Assembly: GCA_947561395.2 (NCBI GenBank)
Contig: OX387188.1
Coordinates: forward strand, 39,055,942-39,119,941
DNA length: 64,000 nt
Direction of reading: 5' to 3'
Source of the DNA: Buxus sempervirens
Lineage: Eukaryota > Streptophyta > Magnoliopsida > Buxales > Buxaceae
Positions 53,521 through 64,000 of the stretch are shown one piece after another (position 1 is the stretch's first letter; every line of letters starts with the position of its first letter). Under the pieces are notes generated by a model. It saw only the letters and a program-made list of their open reading frames with translations. It was not told the DNA's origin and ran no database searches. The translations under genes and the position numbers were made by a program.

Positions 53521-53812
53521 ATCGTTAGCGTGGAATTTAGAGATAGGGCTAGGGTTTTGTTCTAATTGTTGGGCGAAGGTAAGTGCGACGAAGGCAAAAC
53601 AGAAGAGGTGATGAAATTTGAGGGAAATGCGGACCTTTTTCCCTTGCAAAGGGTTCGAAAGCGTAGAGGTATAAATAATGTATAGTTCCCGTGCCCGAGT
53701 TACGAAATTTAGACCGATTTGATTCAACTATTATTAAGCCTATGGCTGACTGACCGGTTTGGGTAAACTATATAGTAAAAAGGGAAAGATAGTAGCTCCA
53801 CATAGGGGTGCC

Positions 53813-53950
53813 TAGGGATGCTAAATGGGCCAGCCCAGGCCCGTTTAGCGCTGGCCGGGCAGCCTACGCGCCTGGTGGGCCGTAGCACGCCCAGCCAGTT
53901 TGGCATATACCCAGGCACGGCACACCTCGCAGCACCGAGCCACCGTCAAG
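53813..53950. repeat. GC-rich repeat fragment (hAT-like end)
   Basis: TAGGGATGCTAAATGGGCCAG followed by repeated GGCCCG/GCCCAG/GGCACGG motifs stands out from the AT-rich surroundings. The TAGGGATG start resembles hAT-type MITE ends, but no matching right end was found. A similar ccgggccgggctt-type stretch lies at about 15110-15250. Confidence 0.4.
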
Positions 53951-54296
53951 CTTGGGTATAAAAAATTTTGATTTTTTTAAACCAAAGAAAATTAGAAAAA
54001 ATAGTAAAAAATCACCAAAAAAAAATTTCTGAAAATTATGTTTATTATTTGCAAAATTGTCTTACACATACTGGGATAGATTTTGCTCAAAAAAATATAA
54101 ATTAATTAATTATTACAAGTACAACTGCAAATACAACAATAGTAACCTGATTTATAACTTTCTTAGACTCTTGTTAAAAGTTTGGCCAATGGTCAGCCTA
54201 AGGACCCCCCCATGTGAGCATTTTGCCAAGTCTACCAGCCATTAGCCAAAACTTTAAACAGGACTCTTAAAGTAAGAAGAGAAAAGTAAGAAATTG

Positions 54297-54693
54297 TAGA
54301 AGAATGAAGGAAGTGGAGAGTCTCCGAGAGTTCCACATGAGTCACATTCAAGGTCTTTTCATTCAAGCTTTAGATTTAGATCTCATGGCAAGAGAACCCG
54401 TCCATCTGATGACATAAATGAGAAGATAGATAAATTATCAGATCAAATTAGTGAAGTGACCAAGGCAATGAAGACCAATACTCAACAAGAGTATATTTCA
54501 TTTTTTTTATGGAGAAATAATGAAGGTGGAAGGATTTGATGAGATTATGCTCAAAGAAGCATTTGACTTTTTGAACGAAAATGAAAAGCTAGCAAGGTCA
54601 TTTCTTGCAAAAGGGGAAAATGATTGTAAAAGATGGTTGATAAAGTTTCAAAATGAGATTCGTCATAATGAAGCTAGTGCTAGTTTAAACTAA
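54297..54693 (+). pseudogene. Remnant of a Harbinger-type Myb/SANT-like ORF1 protein (C-terminal part)
   Basis: Two overlapping plus-strand frames, switched at a T-run near 54.51 kb, read RPSDDINEKIDKLSDQISEV and then KVEGFDEIMLKEAFDFLNEN, continuing into EKLARSFLAKGENDCKRWLI and ending at a stop near 54693. The combination of a charged linker, a GFD-ML-AFD-L-NE-ARSFL segment and a KRWLIKF end resembles the C-terminal part of plant Myb/SANT-like (L10-interacting MYB type) proteins related to Harbinger ORF1. The N-terminal Myb/trihelix domain is missing and the frame is broken, so it is not a working gene. Confidence 0.5.
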
Positions 54694-55178
54694 GTTTTGG
54701 TTTATATACGTCTTGACTTATTTCTTTTTATAATATTTTAAAAACTTCTTGTTTTTATATTTACATTTGGTTGGATATACTTTGAATATGTGTCAGTCAT
54801 GGATTTTGGAGATTTCATGCTCTTATATGCTTTGAGACTTATGTCTTTTGTTTAGAATGGTTGGTTCTTATTTTTTGTAGTTTATTAGTGTTTACTCTGA
54901 TAAAGACTATCTCTTTTGTTGAGAAGAATCCACATGTAATTACTTGGCGATTTCTTTTACTTGTATTGGTTCACTTTGAAGGTTCTTATTCTACCACCTC
55001 TTTTTAACAAGATAACAATAGTATGCAATTCGAGTATACCATCCATCTATGTATCATGGATGATAAGACCATTATCATCGTATATCCAACTTGCTAGAGC
55101 TAGATAAGAGTTGTTTTTATAAGAGGGTAAAAACGCTATAGAAGCACAGGATTTAAAATTCGCATGGAAAGTAAGCGC

Positions 55179-55378
55179 TCAAGCCATTTTAGTTCCTAGG
55201 GGAGGTGTTTTAAGTTGCATTTGTATAAGAAAAGAAAAAAAAAATTCTAAAACATTTTCCATGTTACATCCAAACACTTGGAAAATTTTCTTTCGGAAAT
55301 TTTTTTCTTGGAAAATTTTCTTCCAAAAAATATTTTCCAGTGGAAAAGATTTTCTGGTGAAACAAACAGAGCCTAAAT
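55179..55378. repeat. MITE-like element with internal tandem motif
   Basis: On the minus strand it starts TAGGCTCTGTTTGTTTCACC, a start style shared by many plant MITEs. It contains repeated GGAAAATTTTCTT/GGAAGAAAATTTTCC units (55.27-55.34 kb) able to form hairpins. The right end is not clear. Confidence 0.4.
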
Positions 55379-55425
55379 GGAATTCATCATCAAGAATTGT
55401 GTACAAAGTATTATAGTTTCCTATA

Positions 55426-55641
55426 GTTAAGTTTTTACCAAAGGTGAAACTTGATATTTCATGGTTAAGGTACGAAATTGGTGTTTTGAGGGAAATATTG
55501 AAGCTAGTTTGTGGGTTCTTGTAAATATTCAATATTTTCATGTAATTAAATTTTTACCATTGGTGAAACTTGATATTTCATGGTCAAGGTATGGAGTTGG
55601 TGTTTAAACAAAATATTGAAACTAAGCTTTGATTTCTTGTG
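55426..55641. repeat. Tandem duplication, period about 119 bp
   Basis: Copies 55426-55523 and 55543-55641 share tttttacca, ggtgaaacttgatatttcat, ggt-aaggta, gttggtgttt and aatattgaa at moderate identity. Confidence 0.75.
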
Positions 55642-56532
55642 CATGACAAAAAGATGCTAGAATAGAAGCAAAGAATTTTAGGTATGATAGCAAACACAAC
55701 TTCCCTTCTTTTACTTAGTTTTGGCGAAATATAAGATCTTAAGCTTAGAATCTTTTGTCCTTATAAATAAGAATTTATTTTATGATTTGATTTAATTAAG
55801 TAGATATTTTTATAATGCTGAATAACATATTTCCCTCTACTTAGTTTAAATTAAATGAAATTTTAATTTATTTATTTTCTTCCTTTTTCATAATGTGGTC
55901 AAAAAGTTGATCTTTTATAGACACTTCCTATTTTATACACTCAAAGTGGCACATTTTGGCTATACGAGATCTTGTTCTTTTATCCTCCATTTGAGTGTTG
56001 ATAGAATGCAGAAAATGTCTATGAAAAAAAGGGAAAACAAATGATTAGAAGGAATGGGCTGAACACTTTCTTGCAACACAAAATTTCATTTATTGAACAA
56101 GAAGCAAAAATGAATTCCTTCATTTTCTCAAGAAAATGGCTCATATATTATTGGATTGGGTGGTTAACCCAACTACGCGATGTAGGTAGCAAATTATTCA
56201 TGTGAAAGGAATGTTTCAGTTTGAGCAACGTCGAAGTTCTTGTTCTTGATATATATAGTTTTCATATTTCTCATGTTCATGCATAAGATGGAGAATTAAT
56301 CATGATACAGGAAAAGCTAATCCTTGGGGAAAGGGATGTAACATATGCAAATGCACCTATCTGTCATCTTTCTCATTGAACCTTCATCTAGGCCAGATAT
56401 CTGCAATGTTTGCTTCTGTTATCAAAGCTTCATTATGCTTCCATAGCAAGGTCAGGGTCACCTAGCTATAGTATCCAAGCTTTGAAAAGCTATGCAATGG
56501 ATACCACAGTTGAGGAGAGCCATGACAATCCT

Positions 56533-56890
56533 TTAAGTAGTGACCAAGGGCCTCCCATGGTACTCATCATAGTTGCTGCCAAAGTCATGTATTTCGAGTA
56601 TTTCGACTCTTCGTTTCATCTTGTTCCTTAATTTTATTGCCACATCTCGAGGGGTGAACCTGCCACAGACACTTAATCTGGACTGTTTCTTCTCTATCAA
56701 ATGGGTCTCCACTTCTTCATCATGAAAGAAAAATGGCAGAGACAACTATTAAAGCTGTCTTGATTTAAAAGTGAAATCAAACCCATAAACCAAGAACAAG
56801 AACATCACCTTTCATTTTGTGAAGGACTCGCCTTAGTTTCCTGTAACAGCCATTGCAATCGATGCTGATCCTCATCACCACATAGCAGAA
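56533..56890 (-). CDS. Small heavy-metal-associated (HMA) domain protein, first exon not found
   Basis: Two minus-strand exons are clear: 56809-56890 (82 nt, after acceptor ttgtatcattgcag) and 56533-56714 (182 nt to the stop). Joined in phase 1 they encode about 87 residues: FCYVVMRISIDCNGCYRKLR, RVLHKMK, then EVETHLIEKKQSRLSVCGRF, TPRDVAIKLRNKMKRRVEIL and a short tail. This is the beta-alpha-beta-beta-alpha-beta HMA fold of plant HIPP/ATX1-like proteins, with the metal-binding CxxC intact (C-N-G-C). No C-terminal CaaX isoprenylation box is present. The family usually has a very short first exon encoding only a few residues; I could not place it with confidence between 56.9 and 57.3 kb. It is divergent from the plastid E2 gene. 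Metal specificity cannot be told. Confidence 0.82.
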
Positions 56891-58044
56891 CTGCAATGAT
56901 ACAAAGAAAATAGTAGACCCATGAGAAACTTGAATCCAGTTTTGTTTTGCAAACAAGTCTTTATGTGTTTAAACGCGTGCTTGAGGTAATTAAAAGGAAG
57001 AAAAAAAATATTGGGGTTGCAATTGGAGTTTGCCTTCTGAGACATTAAGCTTCAAAGCAATGGGTTTGGAGATCTAAAGGTTGTTTTGATGATGGGAAAG
57101 TAGATTGTAAAGGTAGTAATTATGGAATTGAAAACAAAAGGAACATGGACTGGTTGAAGGTTTTATGTACGGATTGTTTTACGGCGATTTCCTCTTTATA
57201 TTGTGGAATCTGATTCTGATGATGAAGGTGTGAGAAGAAAGGCATCCTAATGTTTTCCTAGTTTTGCTTCAGTTTCTTTCCCCAATGTTGTCAATCTCAT
57301 ATCAAGGGGAAGCATATCTTGCTTCTTGTTTCTACAAGTTTGTAATACGACATAAGCAAAGCATCTCTCCTCATTTCTACTGGTCAAGGCATCTCTTCTC
57401 CAATCTTCAAATAAGGGAGAAAAACAAAATAATGTCATGGTCATGGTTTCCATCCACGCCATCAAGCTCCAAACACAAGAAAAACCAATTTCACCATTTT
57501 ATAACTGTTGATTCAATTGAGTCCATTTCACTGCTAGACATTGTTTGTAAAGTTTTACTTGATGGAGTTAATAGAGAAACTAGACCAGTTTGGTCATTTA
57601 TTTTGCTAAATTATGCAAGTTTTGCATCCAATATTGCCGCCGTAGAGTCGCTAAGCTGGCAAAAGTTCCTGGAGATCAAGCTAAAATGTCCAATATGATG
57701 TTTTCAAATTCAGAAACAGTATAATTTCCCTCACTAGATGCAGTATTCTTGCTTATTTGGATAACATAATACCACATCAGGTATGGTTCGGAGCGGTCAC
57801 CGGGTCAAATCCGACCCATTTTATGCCCCGAAAAGTAATCCTGCTGTTTGCCTGAACCGAACCATTCCTTTGCATGACCGGGCGATGGAAACACAGAACG
57901 GCTCCAACTAACATCACCTCGTCGTCTCCGCCCGTTTCTGTCTCTCTTCACTCTTTAATTCTCTCCTCTGAGACTCAATTCTCGAAGAGCAGAAGTGAGA
58001 GAGAAGGAGACAGAGAGAGCAAATCAAGCAGTTCAAGCGCATCA
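56891..58044. other. Intergenic region between HMA gene and plastid E2 gene
   Basis: This is a divergent promoter region, probably with the missing first HMA exon on the left and the E2 promoter and 5' UTR on the right (the E2 leader is probably the pyrimidine-rich 57.9-58.04 kb). A 144-codon plus-strand frame at 57264-57698 has no recognisable domain and lies upstream of both starts. Confidence 0.4.
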
Positions 58045-61000
58045 ATGGCTTCGTTCCTCCTATCCAGGGCTTCGCTTACGGCCAACACCATCTCATTCTC
58101 TTCGTCTTTCGCCAATGATGTTCCTTGGCCATCAAACCGTCCGTCATCCGCTACATTTCGCATCAAGCCGCGGAGGAAGATCTCAAGAGTCCAGGCCAAG
58201 ATCAGAGAGATCTTCATGCCCGCTCTCAGCTCCACCATGACCGAAGGAAAGATCGTGTCTTGGGTAAAATCCGAAGGCGATGTCCTCTCCAAGGGCGAAA
58301 GCGTCGTTGTCGTAGAATCAGATAAAGCCGATATGGACGTCGAGACGTTCTATGATGGAATCCTCGCCGCAATCGTGGTCGGCGAAGGAGAGACGGCTCC
58401 TGTTGGTGCCCCAATTGGTTTGCTGGCCGAGACGGAGGACGAAATCGCAGAAGCTAAAGCTAAAGCTAATGATTCTTCTTCCAAGGCCGTTTCTTCGAGT
58501 CCCCCACCTGCTCCTTCTCCTCCTACTACTCCTGCTGCGACAGCTCCGGCAACTCCTTCTGCTCCACCTTTGAAAACTGTTGCTCCGCCAGTTCCTGATG
58601 GTCCGAGGAAGATTGTTGCGACGCCTTTTGCTAAGAAGCTTGCGAAGCAGCATAAGGTCAACATTGAATCCGTTGTCGGAACGGGACCGTTTGGCCGGAT
58701 AACTCCATCAGATGTCGAGTCCGCGGCTGGAATTACGCCTTCGCAGACTAGTGTCAGTGATGCTGGTCCTGCAACTGTTTCTTCTCCTATTGCTGCTGCT
58801 GCTCCTGCTGCAATTCCAACTAAAGCCGATGCTGCTGCTTCAGCTCTTCCCCCAATTCCTGGTTCTACTGTTGTTCCCTTTACAACAATGCAAGTGGCAG
58901 TATCAAAGAACATGTTGGAGAGCCTTTCAGTACCGACGTTTCGTGTTGGCTATCCTGTGATGACCGATGCTCTTGATGCTCTCTATGAGAAGGTATATCG
59001 TTGGAGGAATTCATTTAATTCATTCTTATCTGGTTTTGTCAGGATTCTGGCTTTTTGTTGAAGGTTTTGTTCTTTGGGAGATAATTTTTGCTTCTTTTTC
59101 AGGTGAAACTGAAGGGCGTAACCATGACTGCTCTGCTGGCAAAGGCAGCAGCTATGGCGCTTGCACAACATCCAGTTGTGAATGCTAGCTGTAAAGATGG
59201 AAAGAGCTTTACTTATAACAGTAGTATCAATATTGCAGTTGCAGTGGCAATCAATGGTGGGCTCATAACCCCTGTTATTCAGGATGCAGACAAGGTATGT
59301 GATCTGTGCATTCTGAAGTGGAAGTGTTCAGCTAATGACGTTATGAAATAGTTGTTGTTAATAATGTTATCTTGTCCACACAGTTGGATCTTTATCTTCT
59401 TTCTCAAAAATGGAAGGAGCTGGTAGAGAAAGCTCGGGCCAAGCAGCTTCAGCCTCAGGAGTACAGTTCAGGTTTTTGTACTTCGGCTCATACTTTGATT
59501 TGAAATGAAATGTTATTGCTGTTGAAGACTATAAACAAATTAGGCGTCTTGTTCTTATGCAGGGACGTTCACTTTATCCAATTTGGGCATGTTTGGAGTG
59601 GACAGATTTGATGCCATTCTTCCACCGGGCCAGGTAGATGACATGCTCTTGTTTCTTCATCCCTATTACATGTAATTCTTTGACAAAGTTATATCCACTT
59701 GTTTTTAAACTGGAATCATGTGCAGGGGGCTATTATTGCTGTTGGTGCATCAAAACCTACTGTTGTGGCTGATAGGGATGGATTCTTCAGTGTTAGAAGT
59801 AAAATGCTGGTAAGTTGATTTTGTGTTTTGTTGGCTGTTTAAAAAAGTCGTTCTTATTCTCATGTCAAGAAGCTTTAAGATTTGAGAGTACATTTGTCTA
59901 AAAATGTCTTGTAGGCTATTTCAAATATAAGATTTATTTTCTGAATTTAATATTGAATGCCATTTCAGAGAAAAAAAAATATCTATCTTGAATGCTATTT
60001 CGGTTCATGATCATTTATGGGTATGAATTGATTCTAGAAGTAGCTATATCATGCCCTTTGTTGATTATTTAAATTGTTGTGATGACAAAGAGAGATCAAG
60101 AAAACTATGCAAACAAATTTAAGTGGTTAAGCATTGGGCCTATGCTCATGGAAGAGAGAAGAATCCACTATTCAGAAAAGAAAGGAAAAACAGTAGGGTT
60201 ACTAGTTACATCTTATACCCACATTCCAATTACAGCCTTAGCCCTGGTGTATTAAAATAATTTACTAATACACTATTGCCCTGCCTCCCATTGGTTTGAA
60301 CTGGCACAAATGAAACAAACCTTCCATTGGATGAGAGTTTGAGCCACAATCCAACATCCTCCTAGTTATTTAGGGATCATTTTGGTAGGCCATAGATTAC
60401 TAGCATTTATGGTGAGCATGAGACTCCATCCTTCTCTTCCTTTTTTCCCCATGCTGCCTCATGGTAGGGAAATGCGAATATTATGCATCTAGTAGTAGGC
60501 CTGGCTGTTTTTGTTTTAGTGTTCTAAAATTCTTGCTTGTTCATCAGCTCTTGATTAGTTATTACAAAAAGCTGCCCCTGATAGCCTCTTTTAAATTATA
60601 GAGGCTATTTACACTCCCTACTCAAATTAAAGATCCTGATTTTGCATCCTTCCCTCCGTACTCTATAAGCACTTTCTTTGGAGAACCTTGAAGAGAGAGA
60701 TAAATAAAGATGACTATTTAACTTCCTTTAAATTCTACTCTTTATAGAAAGAGTTAGGGAAATTTATCCAGTGGTTTTCATCATTGGAGGATAACCAATG
60801 TCTTTTGAGAGCCTTGGAGAGAGATCAGTTAAGATGAGTCAGAAATTTCTTTGGATTCTACTCTTTGTAGAAGCAGTTTATGGAGAATTTACCCCTCTGA
60901 ATTTTATCATTGCGGGGATAACAAGTTTCTTTTGAGAGCCCTGGAGAGAGAGAGAGAGAGATCAGTTGGATGAACTTTCTCTGGATTCTCTTCTTTGTGG

Positions 61001-63052
61001 AAGCAGTAACGGAGAACTTGCCCTTTGGATTTCATCATTGGAGGGATCTAATTGGCTTCAATTTTCAACATCAAGCACCAGTCAGTCTCAGTTGCTTCAT
61101 CTTCTCACTAAGAATGAGATAGGAAGTAATAATCTATGCCCCTTGTCTATCACAATGAAGTAAGATCAAATATGATAAAGTGTAGAAATACCTAAACAAG
61201 TTGTAACCTGGTTTTACTATCTGAAGCTTTGTAGGAAAAACTTAACTGTTTGTGAACTTCCTTTGGATTCTAATCGTTGTGTAGTACCTGTTAGGTTTTC
61301 ATTAGTGTGAAATTAGGAGTTGAACAAAAGAGAAGATCAAAACTAATAGTACATCTAAATAGTCAGTTTCAATATGAGTTATCCAAGGTTCAATGGACGT
61401 GGACAAGGGTAGAGTTTGAGCTTTATTACATAGTGGACGTTGAGCTGGGCAGCAATGTGCCATTAGGAGGTCGCATATAAATTTTATTTTTAAAATCACG
61501 GTGAAGAAAAGCATTTTTAACGTCCATCTGATGTAAAAGACCAGTGGTGAACCAATGCAAAAGCCAAAAGGGTATAAATGCTACTAATTTTTGCAGCAGG
61601 AGCAAATGTTTCTTCATAATTGCTGCCATTCTCCTTCCAATAGCCTTGAGCAATCAGATGAGCTTTATATATTTTTCTCGTTTTATAATGACAACAGATA
61701 AACTCTATTAAAACAAATATACCTAATGACATTGGCAGATACAAGAAATTGGAACCAATTACTATTATACTGGAAAATATATCAAATAAGTACTCCATGT
61801 ATGCTATTCCAACCTAGCAAAAACAACCATTTTAGTTGAATTATGTGTTCTGAAATCCTTTTTCTCCAACTAGATCTGTATACTCTTTGATCTTCCCCTT
61901 GCCTTTTAAAACCTTCATCACAATGTCATATGTTCTCTTTATTGTTGTTGGTCTTTACTTCACATGTCACATCATAAAAATTTTTCAATCAGTTCTCTTT
62001 TATTTAACCCTTATCAGGGCCATTCTCAAGTTTTTGACATGCTTTAATTTTATCTTCTTGCATGCAATACCATGTCTACTAAAGCTCACAGACTTTATAA
62101 AAATACTTGCCAACTGATCCTGTGATTGAACAAAAGGTTTAGGCACTTGTTCATTAATCACCACATCATCAACAAAAAAAGAGAGAAAATATCTCAGAAA
62201 CATGACAAAAGGAACTAAATCCTATAAACTTTGGAAACTTTATGAACTCTTATTTTTTCTTCTTTTTTCTGGGTAAATATCATGCACCATTGCTTTGTGT
62301 CATTACACGGGCCATATTTTCTTTTAGTTTTATTTTGATTACTGATGTTTATTTGTTGAAAATAGTTTGGTCTATGAGAACTCAAGTCCCTTACAACTTG
62401 TTTGCCTATTAAAGTTTCTCTTTTTACCAAATGATTTTCATGTGTATACCAAAGGGAGAATAAGATGCCATCAAGCCCGGTAGGTACTTGGTAATATCTT
62501 TTGGTATTGATACTGCAGATATTACTTTAAACTTATCTTAATTCTGCTTTTAACCGCTTAGACCACGCGGGATTGCCTAGAGAATAAAAAGAAACAGGTA
62601 AAAGTAAGTCCCTATGGACCCTGTCATGATGTGTGCATGAAACCCCTGCCCTGTATCCTGGAAAGGAGAAATATTTTGATTTTGTGTGATGTGGAGTTTG
62701 AATAGCTTTTGGAGACATTTTTACATGGGTTTATGATAGAATTTTGAACAGATCTAGTAATGTGTTATGCATGATTAATATGCTGGCTTGTTGTAATTAT
62801 CTGAATGGAATCTCTTTTCCGATATATGTTTGAGTTCATTGATAGCCTGCCTATGTGGGAGGAGACTAATCAAAGTGTTGTTATTTGCTCAAGTGTGTCA
62901 TAATGTAAAAAACAAATTTTTTTTATGCATGGGCTTTTATTTTTCAGGTGAATGTTACTGCTGATCACCGAGTTATCTATGGTGCTGACTTGGCAAGCTT
63001 TCTCCAGACATTTGCAAAGATTGTTGAAAACCCAGAAAGCCTGACACTGTAG
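58045..63052 (+). CDS. LTA2: Plastid pyruvate dehydrogenase E2 (dihydrolipoamide acetyltransferase, LTA2-type)
   Basis: This E2 core enzyme of the chloroplast pyruvate dehydrogenase complex transfers acetyl groups from lipoyl-lysine to CoA, feeding fatty-acid synthesis. Six exons: 58045-58992, 59103-59294, 59384-59471, 59563-59633, 59726-59809 and 62948-63052, totalling 1488 nt (495 aa). Residues 1-50 are a Ser/Arg-rich transit peptide. The lipoyl domain covers about 56-131 (FMPALSSTMTEGKIVSWVK; lipoylated Lys94 in ESDKADM). A Pro/Ala linker leads to the peripheral-subunit binding domain at about 190-228 (ATPFAKKLAKQ, GTGPFGRITPSDV). The catalytic domain ends with TADHRVIYGADLASFLQTFA, catalytic His468, in the YGAD form usual for plastid E2. 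The start is placed at the MASFLL Met because the longer upstream frame to 57874 reads as leader. Intron 5 is 3.1 kb with repeats. Confidence 0.96.
60110..60370 (+). repeat. Dispersed LTR-like repeat, copy 2, in E2 intron 5
   Basis: Landmarks AGAATCCACTATTCAG, TAGGGTTAC, ATCTTATACCC, GGTGTATTAAAATAATTTAC and CCCATTGGTTTGAACTGG occur in the same order as in the minus-strand copy at 7640-7985. Their spacing is similar. It may be a solo LTR or LTR remnant. Confidence 0.55.
60675..61050 (+). repeat. Degenerate 126-bp tandem repeat, three units, in E2 intron 5
   Basis: Units start at about 60675, 60801 and 60927. Each contains GAGAGCC(T/C)TGGAGAGAGA or its variant, TT(T/C)TCT(T/G)TGGATTCTACTCTT-like text, a GGAGAA(T/C)TT block and TTTCATCATTGGAGG. 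A partial fourth unit (cttcctttggattctaatcg) is at about 61257. Divergence between units is moderate, so the array is old. Confidence 0.75.
61420..61800 (-). mobile_element. Ty1/copia polymerase fragment
   Basis: Minus-strand frames show YKAHLIAQGYWKENGSNYEE with TFAPAAKISSIYTLLAFALV and, after a frame change near 61.55 kb, QMDVKNAFLHRDFKNKIYM. These are copia reverse-transcriptase landmarks (YKARLVAKG, YEETFAPVAK, QLDVKNAFLNG). The catalytic YVDD part is missing. It lies antisense to the E2 gene inside intron 5. Confidence 0.78.
62000..62203 (-). mobile_element. Second copia fragment (C-terminal end of the polyprotein)
   Basis: The minus-strand frame reads FVQSQDQLASIFIKSVSF, resembling the copia polyprotein end (V-S-DQLADIFTK). 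It lies 5' of the reverse-transcriptase fragment on the same strand, although in an intact element the C-terminus comes after it. The two pieces are therefore either separate insertions or a rearranged copy. Confidence 0.5.
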
Positions 63053-64000
63053 ATAGTCTTTTGGGTTAATATTTACCAACCATTTGGCTTAATAATTGCC
63101 AAAAGTAGCAAATCTTGGTCATACTCCCATAATAGACTTTCTATACCGCATGGGGAGCCTGCAATGGTGGAATTTGACTTTTCACCAGTGATGTTAGCCT
63201 GTTTTAAAAACATCTTGCAATTTTGTTGTGTTCCATTCTGTCTCTTTTTCCAATTAAATGAAAGTTGCTAGAACCACGGATTGCAGATATTGTTGAGCTT
63301 GTATTCTGAAATGGGGAATAACATTTGAAACTTTTAAGAAGAGCATTGTTAAGGCTCTTGTGCTTAAAATGCTGCTATATAATTTTATGGCTTTTCACTT
63401 GTATGACCTTGTTTGATTGGTTAATTCTCACCTGTTTGCTAGCTTCCTGCATCTGTTTGACATGATAGATATCCCAGGTGAACTCATGGTTCTGTCTCGT
63501 CTATTTGCAATATTCCCTCTGATAAGTGAACAATTGGTATTGTAGTCAATAATATTCACGGACTACATATTTTGTACTTCATGTCTAGGAATAATTTTAA
63601 ATATTCTAAAGATATCTCTAAGGTTTAATTTATTTAAACTGTTTCTCGAATGCATGATGAGAATTTTCTCTTATGGCAAGTTGCTGCGGGTGTTAGATGG
63701 TCTCAAATATTTTTGAGAAAGATGGAAAAGGAAAAACTACTGAGTTTCCACCTCTCTAGGCTGTGATGGCTTTCATGCCTGATATCATACCTATAATCCA
63801 TGTTAACGACAAATCTCTTTTGAGCATAGCTCTGCCTTTTCTTTTAACGATTTGTCATTAATCTGCAAAAGATTTAGGTATTGTTTCATAACATTTTTCA
63901 AAAGTGTTGTTTGGTTATACACAAATGAAGCAATTTATAAAAAACAAAAAAAACAATTTCATTGCTTTTCAAGAGAAGCATAGAAATGTTGCTTCTTACT
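63053..64000 (+). other. E2 3' UTR and downstream sequence
   Basis: The 3' UTR probably ends near 63.28 kb, after a CAATTAAATGAAAG poly(A)-signal-like motif at about 63250. I see no gene in the remaining 0.7 kb. Confidence 0.5.

Noticed and set aside
57264..57698. 144-codon plus-strand frame upstream of the E2 gene
   Set aside because: No domain, no splice context, and it lies in a divergent promoter region.
58318..58913. Long minus-strand frames opposite the plastid E2 first exon
   Set aside because: They are antisense shadows of the GC-rich E2 coding exon with its Ala/Pro linker; they show no independent motif.

Overview
The window looks like nuclear DNA of a flowering plant. The protein-coding genes are split by introns with GT-AG boundaries. 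Two products are plastid proteins (PSRP-3, and the plastid pyruvate dehydrogenase E2) and one belongs to the plant-specific ALMT channel family. Intergenic DNA and long introns are AT-rich and full of decayed transposons. I cannot name the species; the gene content fits a dicot or magnoliid.

Layout. At 1-13 kb, two genes lie head to tail on the minus strand: a PP2A scaffold (A) subunit, cut by the left edge after its second coding exon, and upstream of it a complete clade III-type aluminium-activated malate transporter (575 aa, 6 exons) with a 5.8 kb last intron full of repeats. From 13 to 20.5 kb comes a transposon nest. It holds Helitron-like ends, a 3.5 kb PIF/Harbinger-type element with TTA target duplications, and a 1.6 kb Mutator-like element with 9-bp target duplications. 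The Mutator-like element carries the 5' end of an LRR receptor-kinase gene, so it is a Pack-MULE candidate. At 20.6-29.1 kb lie three complete genes: a TANGO2/NRDE-family protein (minus), plastid ribosomal protein PSRP-3 (plus) and an IST1-like ESCRT protein (minus).

From 29 to 46 kb there is no confident gene, only RTE and L1 LINE remains, a hAT-type MITE, a Harbinger-type MITE, a retroposon tail, and one unexplained set of exon-like segments at 44.8-45.6 kb. At 46.3-53.5 kb is a complete 12-exon PRP4-type splicing kinase (about 1114 aa, minus). From 53.8 to 57 kb come more repeats, a Harbinger-type ORF1 remnant and a small heavy-metal-associated-domain gene (minus, first exon not found). 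At 58-63 kb is the complete plastid PDH E2 gene (plus, 6 exons, 495 aa), whose last 3.1 kb intron holds Ty1/copia debris and a degenerate 126-bp tandem repeat.

The genes do not form a pathway. They are housekeeping genes: phosphatase and kinase signalling, vacuolar anion transport, endosomal sorting, plastid translation, plastid fatty-acid carbon supply and splicing. What links them is order. From memory, PP2AA, ALMT, PSRP-3, IST1-like, PRP4K and plastid E2 genes are neighbours in several duplicated Arabidopsis segments, so this window may keep an ancestral block that was split there after polyploidy. Exon coordinates were set by eye from splice consensus and reading-frame continuity; in each complete gene the exon lengths sum to an open frame.
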